From Chloracidobacterium sp. (GTDB lineage Bacteria > Acidobacteriota > Blastocatellia > Pyrinomonadales > Pyrinomonadaceae): a DNA stretch of 64,000 bases. Each line of letters opens with the position of its first letter. Positions within the stretch are counted from its first letter, which is position 1. Shown one piece after another: positions 26,980 through 35,598 of the stretch. The stretch spans positions 1,536,501-1,600,500 of the forward strand of contig JABTUB010000001.1 of NCBI GenBank assembly GCA_015075585.1. The letters are read 5' to 3'. The notes under the pieces were generated by a model. That model ran no database searches and was not told the DNA's origin. It saw nothing but the letters and a program-made list of their open reading frames with translations. The translations under genes were made by a program, and so were the position numbers.

Positions 26980-28629
26980 TCACCTGCTCATTGGAATCTT
27001 CACACTGTTCCTTTCTGCAAATTCGATCGCTTCTTCGTAACCGGCGTCGGCGTGGCGGATGACGCCCATGCCGGGGTCGGTGGTTAAGACGCGTTGGATG
27101 CGGGCGGCGGCTTCAGGGGTTCCGTCGGCGACTATGACCTGGCCGGCGTGGAGGGAATAGCCGATGCCGACGCCCCCGCCGTGGTGGAGCGAGACCCATG
27201 TTGCTCCGCCGGCGACGTTTATCATGGCGTTGAGATAGACCCAATCGGCGATGGCGTCGCTGCCGTCTTTCATTGATTCCGTCTCACGGTTTGGCGAAGC
27301 GACGCTGCCGCAGTCGAGGTGATCGCGGCCGATGACGATCGGGGCTTTCAGCTCGCCGCTTGCGACCATCTCGTTGAATTTCAGCCCGGCTTTTGCGCGC
27401 GCACCGTAACCGAGCCAGCAAATGCGAGCGGGCAGGCCCTGAAACTCGACCTTCTCCTGAGCCATCGTCAGCCATTTTGTAAGATGATCGTCGTCGGGGA
27501 AGAGGTTCATGATAGCTTCGTCGGTTTTGTAGATATCTTCTTTTTCGCCTGAAAGAGCGACCCAACGAAACGGCCCTTTGCCTTCGCAGAAGAGCGGACG
27601 AATATACGCGGGAACGAAGCCCGGATAATCGAAGGCATTTGCCACGCCGTTATCGAACGCACGCTGCCGCAAATTGTTGCCGTAGTCAAAAACGACCGAG
27701 CCGCGTTTCTGAAATTCGAGCATCGCCTCGACATGCTTTGCCATCGAATCCATCGCCGACTTTTCGTATGCCGTCTGATCGTTTTTGCGAAACTCCGCCG
27801 CTTGCTCGACGGAATATCCGACAGGAATATAGCCCATGAGGACGTCGTGTGCACTTGTCTGATCGGTTACGACGTCGGGCATGATGCCGCGTTCGAGCAG
27901 CTGCCAATGGATCTCAGCGGCGTTGCCCGGCAGTGCGATAGAAAGCGGCTTCTTCGCAGCGACAGCTTCATTGGCTATTGCGATGGCGTCGTCGATGTCC
28001 TTGGCCGCGATATCTACTTGCTTTAGCTGCAATCGTCGTTCGATACGCCATGGATCGACCTCGACCAGAATGCCGACACCGCCGTTAAATGTGATCGCCT
28101 GAGCCTGTGCACCTCCCATTTCGCCGAGGCCGGCGGTCAATACGAGTTTTCCCGAAAGGTCGCCCCATCCGTGCTGTCGCGCGAGTGAGCCGAACGTCTC
28201 ATACGTGCCCTGTAAGATGCCCTGCGTTCCGATGTATATCCACGAACCTGCGGTCATTTGGCCGTACATCATCAGGCCTTCGCGTTCGTATTTGTCGAAC
28301 TGCTCCTGCGTCGCCCAATGCGGCACGATGTTCGAATTCGCGATCAGCACTCGCGGCGCGTCCTCATGGCTTTTGAATACGCCGACCGGCTTACCCGATT
28401 GCACGAGCAGCGTTTCGTCCGCATTCAGTTCTTTCAACGAACTTAATATCGCGTCGTAACAAGCCCAATTCCGGGCAGCTTTTCCGCGTCCGCCATAAAC
28501 GATCAAATTGTCCGGATCGAACGCTACATCCGGATCCAAATTATTCTGGATCATTCTATATGCGGCCTCGATCAGCCAATTCTTGCAGGTCAATTCGCTT
28601 CCCGTAGGGGCGTGGATGATTCGTTTCAT
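26980..28629 (-). CDS. hutU: Urocanate hydratase
   Basis: 549 residues from ATG 28627-28629; a TTG three codons upstream is less likely. NAD-dependent lyase converting urocanate to imidazolone propionate. Visible are [30 protein letters not shown], the NAD-site glycine segments, and [13 protein letters not shown] with the catalytic Asp and nearby Cys of the family. Overall length is normal. The last ten codons ([10 protein letters not shown]) lie outside the 50-bp repeat and differ from those of the outer copy (KENDVIVPIMDDVV), so the present C-terminus was probably supplied by the integrated island. It is divergent from hutI. Confidence 0.96.
   Translation of the reverse strand: MKRIIHAPTGSELTCKNWLIEAAYRMIQNNLDPDVAFDPDNLIVYGGRGKAARNWACYDAILSSLKELNADETLLVQSGKPVGVFKSHEDAPRVLIANSNIVPHWATQEQFDKYEREGLMMYGQMTAGSWIYIGTQGILQGTYETFGSLARQHGWGDLSGKLVLTAGLGEMGGAQAQAITFNGGVGILVEVDPWRIERRLQLKQVDIAAKDIDDAIAIANEAVAAKKPLSIALPGNAAEIHWQLLERGIMPDVVTDQTSAHDVLMGYIPVGYSVEQAAEFRKNDQTAYEKSAMDSMAKHVEAMLEFQKRGSVVFDYGNNLRQRAFDNGVANAFDYPGFVPAYIRPLFCEGKGPFRWVALSGEKEDIYKTDEAIMNLFPDDDHLTKWLTMAQEKVEFQGLPARICWLGYGARAKAGLKFNEMVASGELKAPIVIGRDHLDCGSVASPNRETESMKDGSDAIADWVYLNAMINVAGGATWVSLHHGGGVGIGYSLHAGQVIVADGTPEAAARIQRVLTTDPGMGVIRHADAGYEEAIEFAERNSVKIPMSR
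27017..27066. repeat. 50-bp perfect direct repeat, right copy (inside hutU)
   Basis: Lies in the last part of hutU and encodes [17 protein letters not shown]. Identical to 23946-23995. Together the two mark the limits of the island; intact coding sequence is kept on the right side. Confidence 0.9.
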
Positions 28630-28797
28630 AACTTTCAAAAGTTATGATAAGCGGAAATACCGATCTAATAAAATGATGCAAAGCCTCTTTGCTAATGGCA
28701 TATAGAAATTTGAAAATACTCATAATGTCCTTGCCGAGCCGGTCGCTGAGATCCATTCGGCCAAATCAAGAGTTAATGGGATAAGGAAGCGTAAAGA

Positions 28798-30081
28798 ATG
28801 CAAAAGGCGGATCTTCTGATAATTAACATAGGGCAGCTAGTAACGGCGGGCGGCAGCCGCGTTGCCAAGCACGGCTCGTTGATGGCCGATGCGGCGGTGA
28901 TCGAAGACGGAGCCGTTGCGATAGCTGACGGCAAGATCGTGGCGGCAGGAAACTCTGATGAGATAGCTCCTAAGTACTCCGTCGAGAAGGCCGTAAATGC
29001 CGGCGGCCGCGTCGTTACTCCGGGCTTTGTCGATCCGCATACACATATCGTATTCGCGGGCGATCGGCTCGCGGAATTCGAGCTGAAGATACGCGGTGCC
29101 GAATATCTTGAGATATTAGAGGCGGGCGGCGGCATCATTTCAACGGTCGAGAATACGCGCGGCGCGTCCGTTGATGAGCTTATCGCGGGGGCCTTAAGCC
29201 GGCTTGAGAAGATGCTCGAATGCGGGACGACGACCTGTGAGATCAAAACCGGATACGGCCTGGATACGGTAAATGAGCTGAAAATGCTTCGCGTTATCGA
29301 AGCGCTGGACAAAGCTCATCCGATCGACATTGTTCCGACCTTTCTTCCGGCACACACGCTGCCGCCGGAGTTTCGCAACGATGCGGACGGCTATGTTGAC
29401 TTGATCTGCGGGGAAATGCTTCCGAAAGCGTGGCAATGGTACGAAAATTCGCACTTTGTACAGGTGGATAGGCCATTTTTCTGCGATGTTTTTACCGAAA
29501 AGAGTGCGTTCGATCTTGATCGGTCGCGCAGCATTTTAGAGGCCGCAAAGGCGATCGGCTTTGGTATAAAGGCCCACGTCGATCAGTTCACGAATCTTGG
29601 CGGCTCGCAAATGGCGATAGATCTTGATGCTGCTTCGATCGACCACCTCGATGCGATATCAGACGACGAGATCGCGCGCTTGGCGGTAAGCGACACGATT
29701 GGCATCGTAATACCGACCGAGAATTTCAGCGGCGGAAAAATGAGCTTTGCACCGGCGAGAAAGCTTATTGACGCCGGCTGTGCGGTTGCTGTTTCAACCG
29801 ATAATAATCCGGGCTCTGCACCGTGCCCATCTATGCCGATGGCGATGGCTATCGCCGCACGATATCAGAAGCTGCTCCCGGCCGAGCTGCTGAATGCAGC
29901 AACGATCAATGCTGCCCATGCCATAGGTTTGGGCGAGACGCATGGTTCGATCGAAGTCGGCAAGGCGGCGGATCTTCTTATATGGGATCAGACTGACCTG
30001 CGGCAGATAGTTTATGAATTCGGCAACATGCGGCCGATGGCGGTCATAAAGAATGGGTCGGCGGTTAGGGGCAATATCTAG
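28798..30081 (+). CDS. hutI: Imidazolonepropionase
   Basis: 427 residues of the amidohydrolase superfamily. The metal-binding PGFVDPHTHIVFAGDR is at about residue 80. Further blocks include EIKTGYGLD, FLPAHTLPPEF, FGIKAHVDQFTN and STDNNPGSAPC with the last metal Asp. It hydrolyses 4-imidazolone-5-propanoate to formimidoylglutamate using Zn or Fe. ATG 28798 is preceded by AAGGAAG at 8 bp. It begins the hutI-hutH transcript, divergent from hutU across 168 bp. Confidence 0.95.
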   Translation: MQKADLLIINIGQLVTAGGSRVAKHGSLMADAAVIEDGAVAIADGKIVAAGNSDEIAPKYSVEKAVNAGGRVVTPGFVDPHTHIVFAGDRLAEFELKIRGAEYLEILEAGGGIISTVENTRGASVDELIAGALSRLEKMLECGTTTCEIKTGYGLDTVNELKMLRVIEALDKAHPIDIVPTFLPAHTLPPEFRNDADGYVDLICGEMLPKAWQWYENSHFVQVDRPFFCDVFTEKSAFDLDRSRSILEAAKAIGFGIKAHVDQFTNLGGSQMAIDLDAASIDHLDAISDDEIARLAVSDTIGIVIPTENFSGGKMSFAPARKLIDAGCAVAVSTDNNPGSAPCPSMPMAMAIAARYQKLLPAELLNAATINAAHAIGLGETHGSIEVGKAADLLIWDQTDLRQIVYEFGNMRPMAVIKNGSAVRGNI

Positions 30082-30108
30082 GCCGCAGTTCTGCTATCAT
30101 TATCTCCA

Positions 30109-31650
30109 ATGGAAACAGTTGTTCTCAACGGTTCGGAGTTGTCTTTTGAACAAGTGCTCGCGGTCGCCTACGGCAAACCGCGAAAGCCGTATGTTGTCCT
30201 GTCGGATGACGCTCGTAAAAGCGTCAAACGTGCTGCCGATGCTGTGCAGACTCTCCTTGATCGTGGCGAGATCGCGTATGGGATCACAACAGGATTCGGT
30301 GCATTCAAAGACAAGATGATCAGCCGTGAAGAGGTCGAACAGCTCCAACGAAATATCGTACTTAGCCACGCGGTCGGCGTAGGAAAAGCCCTGGATACGG
30401 CTACCGTGCGTGCGGTAATGCTGATACGGGCCAATACGCTTGCTCGCGGCCATTCGGGGATCAGGGCTGAGACACTTGAACTTATTCTCGAACTCTTGAA
30501 CCGCGGCATTCATCCTGTGATCCCTGAAAAAGGAAGCCTCGGAGCAAGCGGCGATCTTGCCCCATTGGCACATTTTGCCTGCGTTTTGATAGGCGAAGGC
30601 GAGGCGGAGTTGAACGGCGAGATCCTGTCAGGTGCGGAAGCTCTCAGCAAAGCGGGGCTTCAGCCCATCGTGTTGAAAGCCAAGGAAGGGCTTGCTCTGA
30701 CGAACGGCACGACGGTGATGACGGCGATCGGCATTTTGGAAGTTGCTCGTGCACGAAAGATCGCGCAACTTGCCGACATCAGCGGCTGTCTCTCACTTGA
30801 GGCTCTGAACGGTACCGTTTCGGCATTCGACGAGCGGATCCACAAACTGCGGCCGCATCCGAGGCAGGTCGAGTGCGCCGAGCGGCTCAGGGAAATACTT
30901 GAAGGCAGTGAATTCATACGCGGTTTTGACCCCACAAATGTACAGGATGCGTACACACTCCGCTGCATTCCGCAGGTACACGGTGCGTGCACCGATGCTG
31001 TGCTGTATGCCGAATGGCTGCTTGGGATCGAACTGAATTCGGTAACCGATAATCCGCTGATCTTTATCGATGACGCCGGAAATATCGAGGTTGTGAGCGG
31101 CGGGAACTTTCATGGCGAGCCTCTGGCATTGGCCTTTGACTATTTGGCGATCGCGTTGTCCGAGTTGGGCAATATCTCGGAACGCCGGATAATGCGACTG
31201 ACGGATGAAGCATCGAACGCCGGTGTGCTTCCTGCATTTCTCACCGAATCTGGCGGCCTCAATTCGGGCTTTATGATCGTTCAGTACACGGCGGCCGCGC
31301 TTTGCACGGAGAATAAGGTTCTTGCACATCCCGCAAGTGTCGATACGATACCGAGTTCGGCGAATGTCGAAGATCATGTTTCAATGGGCGCGACCGCCGG
31401 GTTAAAACTGCGGCAGATCGTCGAGAATGTGCGTTCGATCTTGGCCCTTGAATTACTGTGTGCCGCGCAGGCCGTTGATCTTCGAAAGAGGAAGGATCCG
31501 AGTGCCAAGCGGCTGGGCAGCGGAACGGAAGAGATCTACAGAGCGATCCGTTCGCGTGTTCCGTTCATCGAAACGGATGTATTCATGAAGCCGCATATAA
31601 CGGCCGCAGGGGATATTGTCGGCGAATTCCTTGCCGGGCCAGGAAAATAG
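30109..31650 (+). CDS. hutH: Histidine ammonia-lyase
   Basis: 513 residues. The Ala-Ser-Gly triad that cyclises into the MIO cofactor is in GSLGASGDLAPLAH (about residue 145). Tyr near the N-terminus (YGITTGFGAF) and QVHGACTDAV are further family signatures. It removes ammonia from histidine to give urocanate, the first step of the pathway. It follows hutI by 27 bp. With hutU, hutI and hutG it gives a full route from histidine to glutamate and formamide. Confidence 0.96.
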   Translation: METVVLNGSELSFEQVLAVAYGKPRKPYVVLSDDARKSVKRAADAVQTLLDRGEIAYGITTGFGAFKDKMISREEVEQLQRNIVLSHAVGVGKALDTATVRAVMLIRANTLARGHSGIRAETLELILELLNRGIHPVIPEKGSLGASGDLAPLAHFACVLIGEGEAELNGEILSGAEALSKAGLQPIVLKAKEGLALTNGTTVMTAIGILEVARARKIAQLADISGCLSLEALNGTVSAFDERIHKLRPHPRQVECAERLREILEGSEFIRGFDPTNVQDAYTLRCIPQVHGACTDAVLYAEWLLGIELNSVTDNPLIFIDDAGNIEVVSGGNFHGEPLALAFDYLAIALSELGNISERRIMRLTDEASNAGVLPAFLTESGGLNSGFMIVQYTAAALCTENKVLAHPASVDTIPSSANVEDHVSMGATAGLKLRQIVENVRSILALELLCAAQAVDLRKRKDPSAKRLGSGTEEIYRAIRSRVPFIETDVFMKPHITAAGDIVGEFLAGPGK

Positions 31651-31654
31651 TCTT

Positions 31655-32572
31655 ATGAAACTTAAGTTGGCAATTCTATCCATGACCGGGCTTGTCGCTT
31701 GTTCATGCTGGTCGATGGGATCGACAAACGCGAGGCATTTGGATACTGAACCGATAGGGAAGCCTGCTGCCGCGAGCGCAACGCCGCCGAAAGGAAAGGC
31801 GGCGCCTTCACCGACCCCGACAATGGCTTCTTCAGGAGATTTCATCAAGAACCTTCCGTCAGGAATGGTCCGGCCCGGCGACGATGCCGGACAGTTACTC
31901 CTGCGCGAGTATGGGGCGGTCTTTGTTGCTCGCGGCGGAGCTACGCCGCCGACCAAGGTCGTATTCGCCGATGCCGCGGACGTGAACGCATTTCAGAACA
32001 GCGTCAAGCACGCGACCGCGTCAGTGGGCGGCTTTACCGTCGATCTGCAAACGGCGGCGCTTGATGCACTTAATGCTGCGATCGGAGAAGCACGGCGGTC
32101 AGGCCTCTCAATTTCGCCGCGCGGAGCCGATTCTGCTCGGCGGAGCTACCAGCAGACGGTAACACTATGGGCAAGCCGCGTGAATCCCGGCCTGACATAC
32201 TGGGTTGGCAAAGGCCGTATTTCCGCAGCTGATGCCGCGCGTATCAGGAAGCTTTCGCCATTCGAGCAAGTACCGGAAATATTGCGGCTTGAAGAGAACG
32301 GTACCTATTTCGCAAAATCGCTCGACAAGTCGATCATCTACTCGGTCGCTCCGCCGGGCACGTCACAGCATCTCTCGATGCTTGCTCTTGATGTGAAGGA
32401 GTTTGATAATGCAGCGGTCCGTGCTGTCCTGGCACAGCATGGCTGGTTCCAGACCGTTACGTCCGATCTGCCGCATTTCACGTATCTTGGTGTGCCGGAG
32501 AGTGATCTGCCGTCGCTTGGCCTAAAAAAGGTCGAGCATTCGGGACGTGTGTTTTGGGTTCCGGATATTTAG
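31655..32572 (+). CDS. M15-type D,D-carboxypeptidase lipoprotein
   Basis: 305 residues from ATG 31655, 4 bp after hutH. The signal MKLKLAILSMTGLVAC ends in a lipobox, followed by a Pro/Ala/Thr linker. The C-terminal domain carries SQHLSMLALDV (His and Asp zinc ligands in the usual H-x6-D spacing) and LPHFTYLG with the third His, a VanY/DacB-type M15 arrangement. It would trim terminal D-Ala from peptidoglycan stem peptides. A long middle region (about 70-180) has no known match. Position after hutH looks incidental. Confidence 0.8.
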   Translation: MKLKLAILSMTGLVACSCWSMGSTNARHLDTEPIGKPAAASATPPKGKAAPSPTPTMASSGDFIKNLPSGMVRPGDDAGQLLLREYGAVFVARGGATPPTKVVFADAADVNAFQNSVKHATASVGGFTVDLQTAALDALNAAIGEARRSGLSISPRGADSARRSYQQTVTLWASRVNPGLTYWVGKGRISAADAARIRKLSPFEQVPEILRLEENGTYFAKSLDKSIIYSVAPPGTSQHLSMLALDVKEFDNAAVRAVLAQHGWFQTVTSDLPHFTYLGVPESDLPSLGLKKVEHSGRVFWVPDI

Positions 32573-32587
32573 TATCGATCGGAGCGA

Positions 32588-32664
32588 TGGTACACCCTGC
32601 AGGACTCAAACCTGCGACCTTCTGATCCGAAGTCAGACGCTCTATTCAACTGAGCTAAGGGTGC
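32588..32664 (-). tRNA. tRNA-Arg (anticodon TCG)
   Basis: Complete cloverleaf: acceptor GCACCCT/AGGGTGT with a terminal G-U, D arm, anticodon stem TCTGA/TCAGA around CTTCGGA (anticodon TCG), T arm with TTTGAGT. CCA is encoded at 32588-32590. It reads CGA and related arginine codons. It lies on the minus strand between two plus-strand genes. Confidence 0.95.
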
Positions 32665-32738
32665 ACACTCATTTGAGAGTTTAGTTTCGGAGCGGCGGGA
32701 TTGCAAACTTAGCCTGCTTTCGCAGAGTATTTGGCCTT

Positions 32739-35042
32739 ATGAAAAAAGTATTTTTTGCCGCGATCCTTTTGACCGGCTTAACGGCATTGGTTCATTCACA
32801 GCCGGAGAACTCGCAGCTCGTTGTTGCGGGCCTATCCCGGCCTGTAACCGTTCAACGCGATGGCCGCGGAATTCCATACATAAAGGCAGCTAACGAGAAG
32901 GATCTGTATTTTGCACAGGGCTACATTACGGCCGGCGACAGGCTGTGGCAAATGGACCTTTTGCGGCGTGTAGCGCGAGGCGAAACGGCTGAGATCTTTG
33001 GAGAGCGGGCGCTTGCTCAGGATAAGCGCTTCCGACGCTTTGGCTTCGCATTGATCGCGGAAAAAAGCCTCTCAACGCTCAGCCCGCAGCTTCGCGAGGC
33101 CCTCAACGCGTATGCGGCCGGAGTCAATGCGTACGTTTCGACCCTCGATGCAAAAACTCTCCCGCCTGAATTTCAGATACTCGGCTATAGGCCCCGCCCG
33201 TGGGAAGCGACAGACACGATAGTCGTCGGCAAGATCCTTGCTGATGCATTAAGCACAACTTGGAGCTATGATCTGCTCGAAGCGAATATTCGTAAAACGC
33301 TGCCGGCAAATAAGGTCGCTGATCTGAAAGTAAATGTAACGCCCTATGATGTCGTCCTTTATGGTAAAGACGTGAAGATCGACCGAAGGCCAACTCGATC
33401 CGGCGTCAGCGTGTCGGGCGGCCTTTTACGATCAGTAGTTGCGGATGCAGAGATCCGGGAGGCTGCCCTCACTCAGGTCGGTCTTTTTGCTGATGAACTC
33501 GCAGCCAGCAATAACTGGGTGATCTCGGGCAAACGCAGCGTGGACGGCAAGCCAATCTTGGCGAACGATCCTCATCTGGCGGCTTCTGCTCCGGGGATCT
33601 GGTACCTGAGCGAATTGGCGTCGCCGGCGGTACACGTCGCAGGGGTAACGATCCCGGGCGTACCCGGCATCATTCTCGGACACAACGACGCGATCGCCTG
33701 GGGTGCAACTAATGTCGGGCCTGATGTGCAGGATGTTTACCTTGAGACCTTTAACGAAAAAGGCGAGGTAAAGACACCGGACGGTTGGAAGGCTCCCAAC
33801 GCACGAAGGGAGAATATCCTTGTGCGGAAAGGATTTTCATCCACCGCTACTGAAACGGTTGTCTTGGATGTTGTCGAAACGCACAACGGCGTGATCATTA
33901 CGGATGAAGGCGACGAAAAGTATTCTCTGAAATGGACCGCGTTTGACCCCAATAATGCCGAGTTTGAAGCGTTCTTTCAACTCGATCGGGCGAAGGACTG
34001 GAAAAGCTTCAAAGACGCGGTGAAAACATACGGCGGCCCTGCCCAGAACTTCGTTTATGCCGACGTTAAAGGCCACATCGGTTGGTATGCGGCCGGACGC
34101 ATCCCGATCAGACGCAAAGGCGACGGATCGCTGCCCTATGACGGCTCAACAAGGGACGGCGACTGGATCGGCAATATCCCGTTTGGCGAGTTACCGCATT
34201 TGTTCGACCCGCCAAGCGGGCTGATAGTTACTGCGAATCAACGGATCGTCGGAACGTCGTACAAATACCAACAGATCTCACGCGGAGCGGCGGCACCCTG
34301 GAGGGCAAGGCGGATATTGGATATGCTCTCCGCAAAGAAAGCTCTTGATATGGACGACGTTCGTGACGTTCAGTTGAGTGCGTATAATATTCCGCTCGTG
34401 AAATTCTCCGAAGAGGTACAGAAACGCGGGGCGGTTTCGCCATCGACGCTTGCGGAGCTAAAAAAATGGGACGGCGAGATGGAGCCGCAGAGTCATACCG
34501 CGTTACTGATCGACAGCATTCGGAACTGCGTTGCGGGCAAGATGGCGGACGCATTCAAGCCCGCCCCGGCATCAATGATCCGCGAGCGGGTGCTTCTTCC
34601 CGCATTGCAGAACGAATTGAATTATTGGCTGCCGCCGAATGTGAACTCATTCAACGATCTGATCAAGGGCTGCGACGATGAGCAGAGCAAGAAGATCGGT
34701 GCAGATCGGACGTGGGGCAGCGTCTTCGTTTCGAATTTTCCGCATCCGCTGGCCGGCCTGCCCTTGATCGGAAAACAATTCGCAACGCCGTCGGTCGGTA
34801 TCGCAGGAAGCGGACAATCGCCGAATGTCGGTTCGAGCGTATCAATGCGGCTGATCGCTTCGCCCGGTAACTGGGATGTGACGCGGCATTTGATCCCGCT
34901 CGGCGAAAGCGGTTTGCCGTCTTCACCCCATTATAAAGATCAGTTCGATCTGTGGCGGCTTGGGACGTCCGCCGCATTCCCGTTCAGCGACGCGGCTATA
35001 TCGGCTGCGGCAAAAGCAACGGTCGTGCTGCATCCGCGTTAA
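32739..35042 (+). CDS. Penicillin acylase family protein (S45)
   Basis: 767 residues with a signal peptide (MKKVFFAAILLTGLTALVHS). The Ntn-hydrolase precursor is cleaved before the nucleophile Ser at about residue 257 in AASNNWVISG, where the preceding linker is removed to give alpha and beta chains. Later blocks include NDPHL, PGVPGIILGHNDAIAWG and the Asn-containing NWDVTRHLIPLGESG near the C-terminus. The family hydrolyses amides such as beta-lactam side chains or acyl-homoserine lactones; the natural substrate is unknown. It is transcribed alone and converges on ruvX. Confidence 0.9.
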   Translation: MKKVFFAAILLTGLTALVHSQPENSQLVVAGLSRPVTVQRDGRGIPYIKAANEKDLYFAQGYITAGDRLWQMDLLRRVARGETAEIFGERALAQDKRFRRFGFALIAEKSLSTLSPQLREALNAYAAGVNAYVSTLDAKTLPPEFQILGYRPRPWEATDTIVVGKILADALSTTWSYDLLEANIRKTLPANKVADLKVNVTPYDVVLYGKDVKIDRRPTRSGVSVSGGLLRSVVADAEIREAALTQVGLFADELAASNNWVISGKRSVDGKPILANDPHLAASAPGIWYLSELASPAVHVAGVTIPGVPGIILGHNDAIAWGATNVGPDVQDVYLETFNEKGEVKTPDGWKAPNARRENILVRKGFSSTATETVVLDVVETHNGVIITDEGDEKYSLKWTAFDPNNAEFEAFFQLDRAKDWKSFKDAVKTYGGPAQNFVYADVKGHIGWYAAGRIPIRRKGDGSLPYDGSTRDGDWIGNIPFGELPHLFDPPSGLIVTANQRIVGTSYKYQQISRGAAAPWRARRILDMLSAKKALDMDDVRDVQLSAYNIPLVKFSEEVQKRGAVSPSTLAELKKWDGEMEPQSHTALLIDSIRNCVAGKMADAFKPAPASMIRERVLLPALQNELNYWLPPNVNSFNDLIKGCDDEQSKKIGADRTWGSVFVSNFPHPLAGLPLIGKQFATPSVGIAGSGQSPNVGSSVSMRLIASPGNWDVTRHLIPLGESGLPSSPHYKDQFDLWRLGTSAAFPFSDAAISAAAKATVVLHPR

Positions 35043-35055
35043 GCATATTGTGTTC

Positions 35056-35544
35056 CTATTTCCTTGCGGCTGCGGACGATGACGACGCCAAAAGATCTTC
35101 CAGGATCACGCAGGCGGCTTCACTGTCAACGAATTCCTTGGCCTCTTTGAGACTTAGCCCGCGCTCCCACAAGCGGCGCTTCGCCTCGTATGACGTTACA
35201 CGCTCGTCCTGAAGTATTACTGGAATTGTGAGCGAAAGGCTGAATTTACGGGCCATATCGCGTGCCTCAACGGACATATCCTGTTCCGCTCCATCCGAAG
35301 CAAGCGGCAAACCGATGACCAACATCTTCGCATCAAAGTCACCGATAAGCCTTGTGACGTGTGAAAGGAGTTTTTTCCAACTCGACCGGGCGAAATAGGG
35401 CAATGGCCGGATCGTGATGCGGGATTCGTCACATATAGCAATGCCGATCCGTTTTGTGCCGGGATCGAGCGCAATTATCCTGCCCGGCAGATCGACCGCC
35501 GCTTTTGTAATTTCGGGGGAATTAGTTATTTCCTTTTGTTGCAC
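35056..35544 (-). CDS. ruvX: Putative pre-16S rRNA nuclease / Holliday junction resolvase YqgF
   Basis: 162 residues. RNase H-like fold with LDPGTKRIGIAICD (first catalytic Asp), VIGLPLASDG (second acidic site region is at the strand end), ILQDERVTSYEAKRRL with the Glu, and FVDSEAACVILEDLL with the last Asp. It takes part in 16S rRNA 5' end maturation and may act on Holliday junctions. The N-terminal 20 residues are a less conserved extension. Divergent from the S41 gene. Confidence 0.9.
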   Translation of the reverse strand: MQQKEITNSPEITKAAVDLPGRIIALDPGTKRIGIAICDESRITIRPLPYFARSSWKKLLSHVTRLIGDFDAKMLVIGLPLASDGAEQDMSVEARDMARKFSLSLTIPVILQDERVTSYEAKRRLWERGLSLKEAKEFVDSEAACVILEDLLASSSSAAARK

Positions 35545-35598
35545 GAAGTCAAGGTATCAATGATAATTACTTTGCAGTAAGACCTGTTGGGGTATTAT

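Noticed and set aside
23900..27087. Insertion sequence or integrase inside the hutU island
   Set aside because: No frame in the region resembles a transposase or a tyrosine or serine recombinase, and no terminal inverted repeats were found. Only the direct repeats are present.
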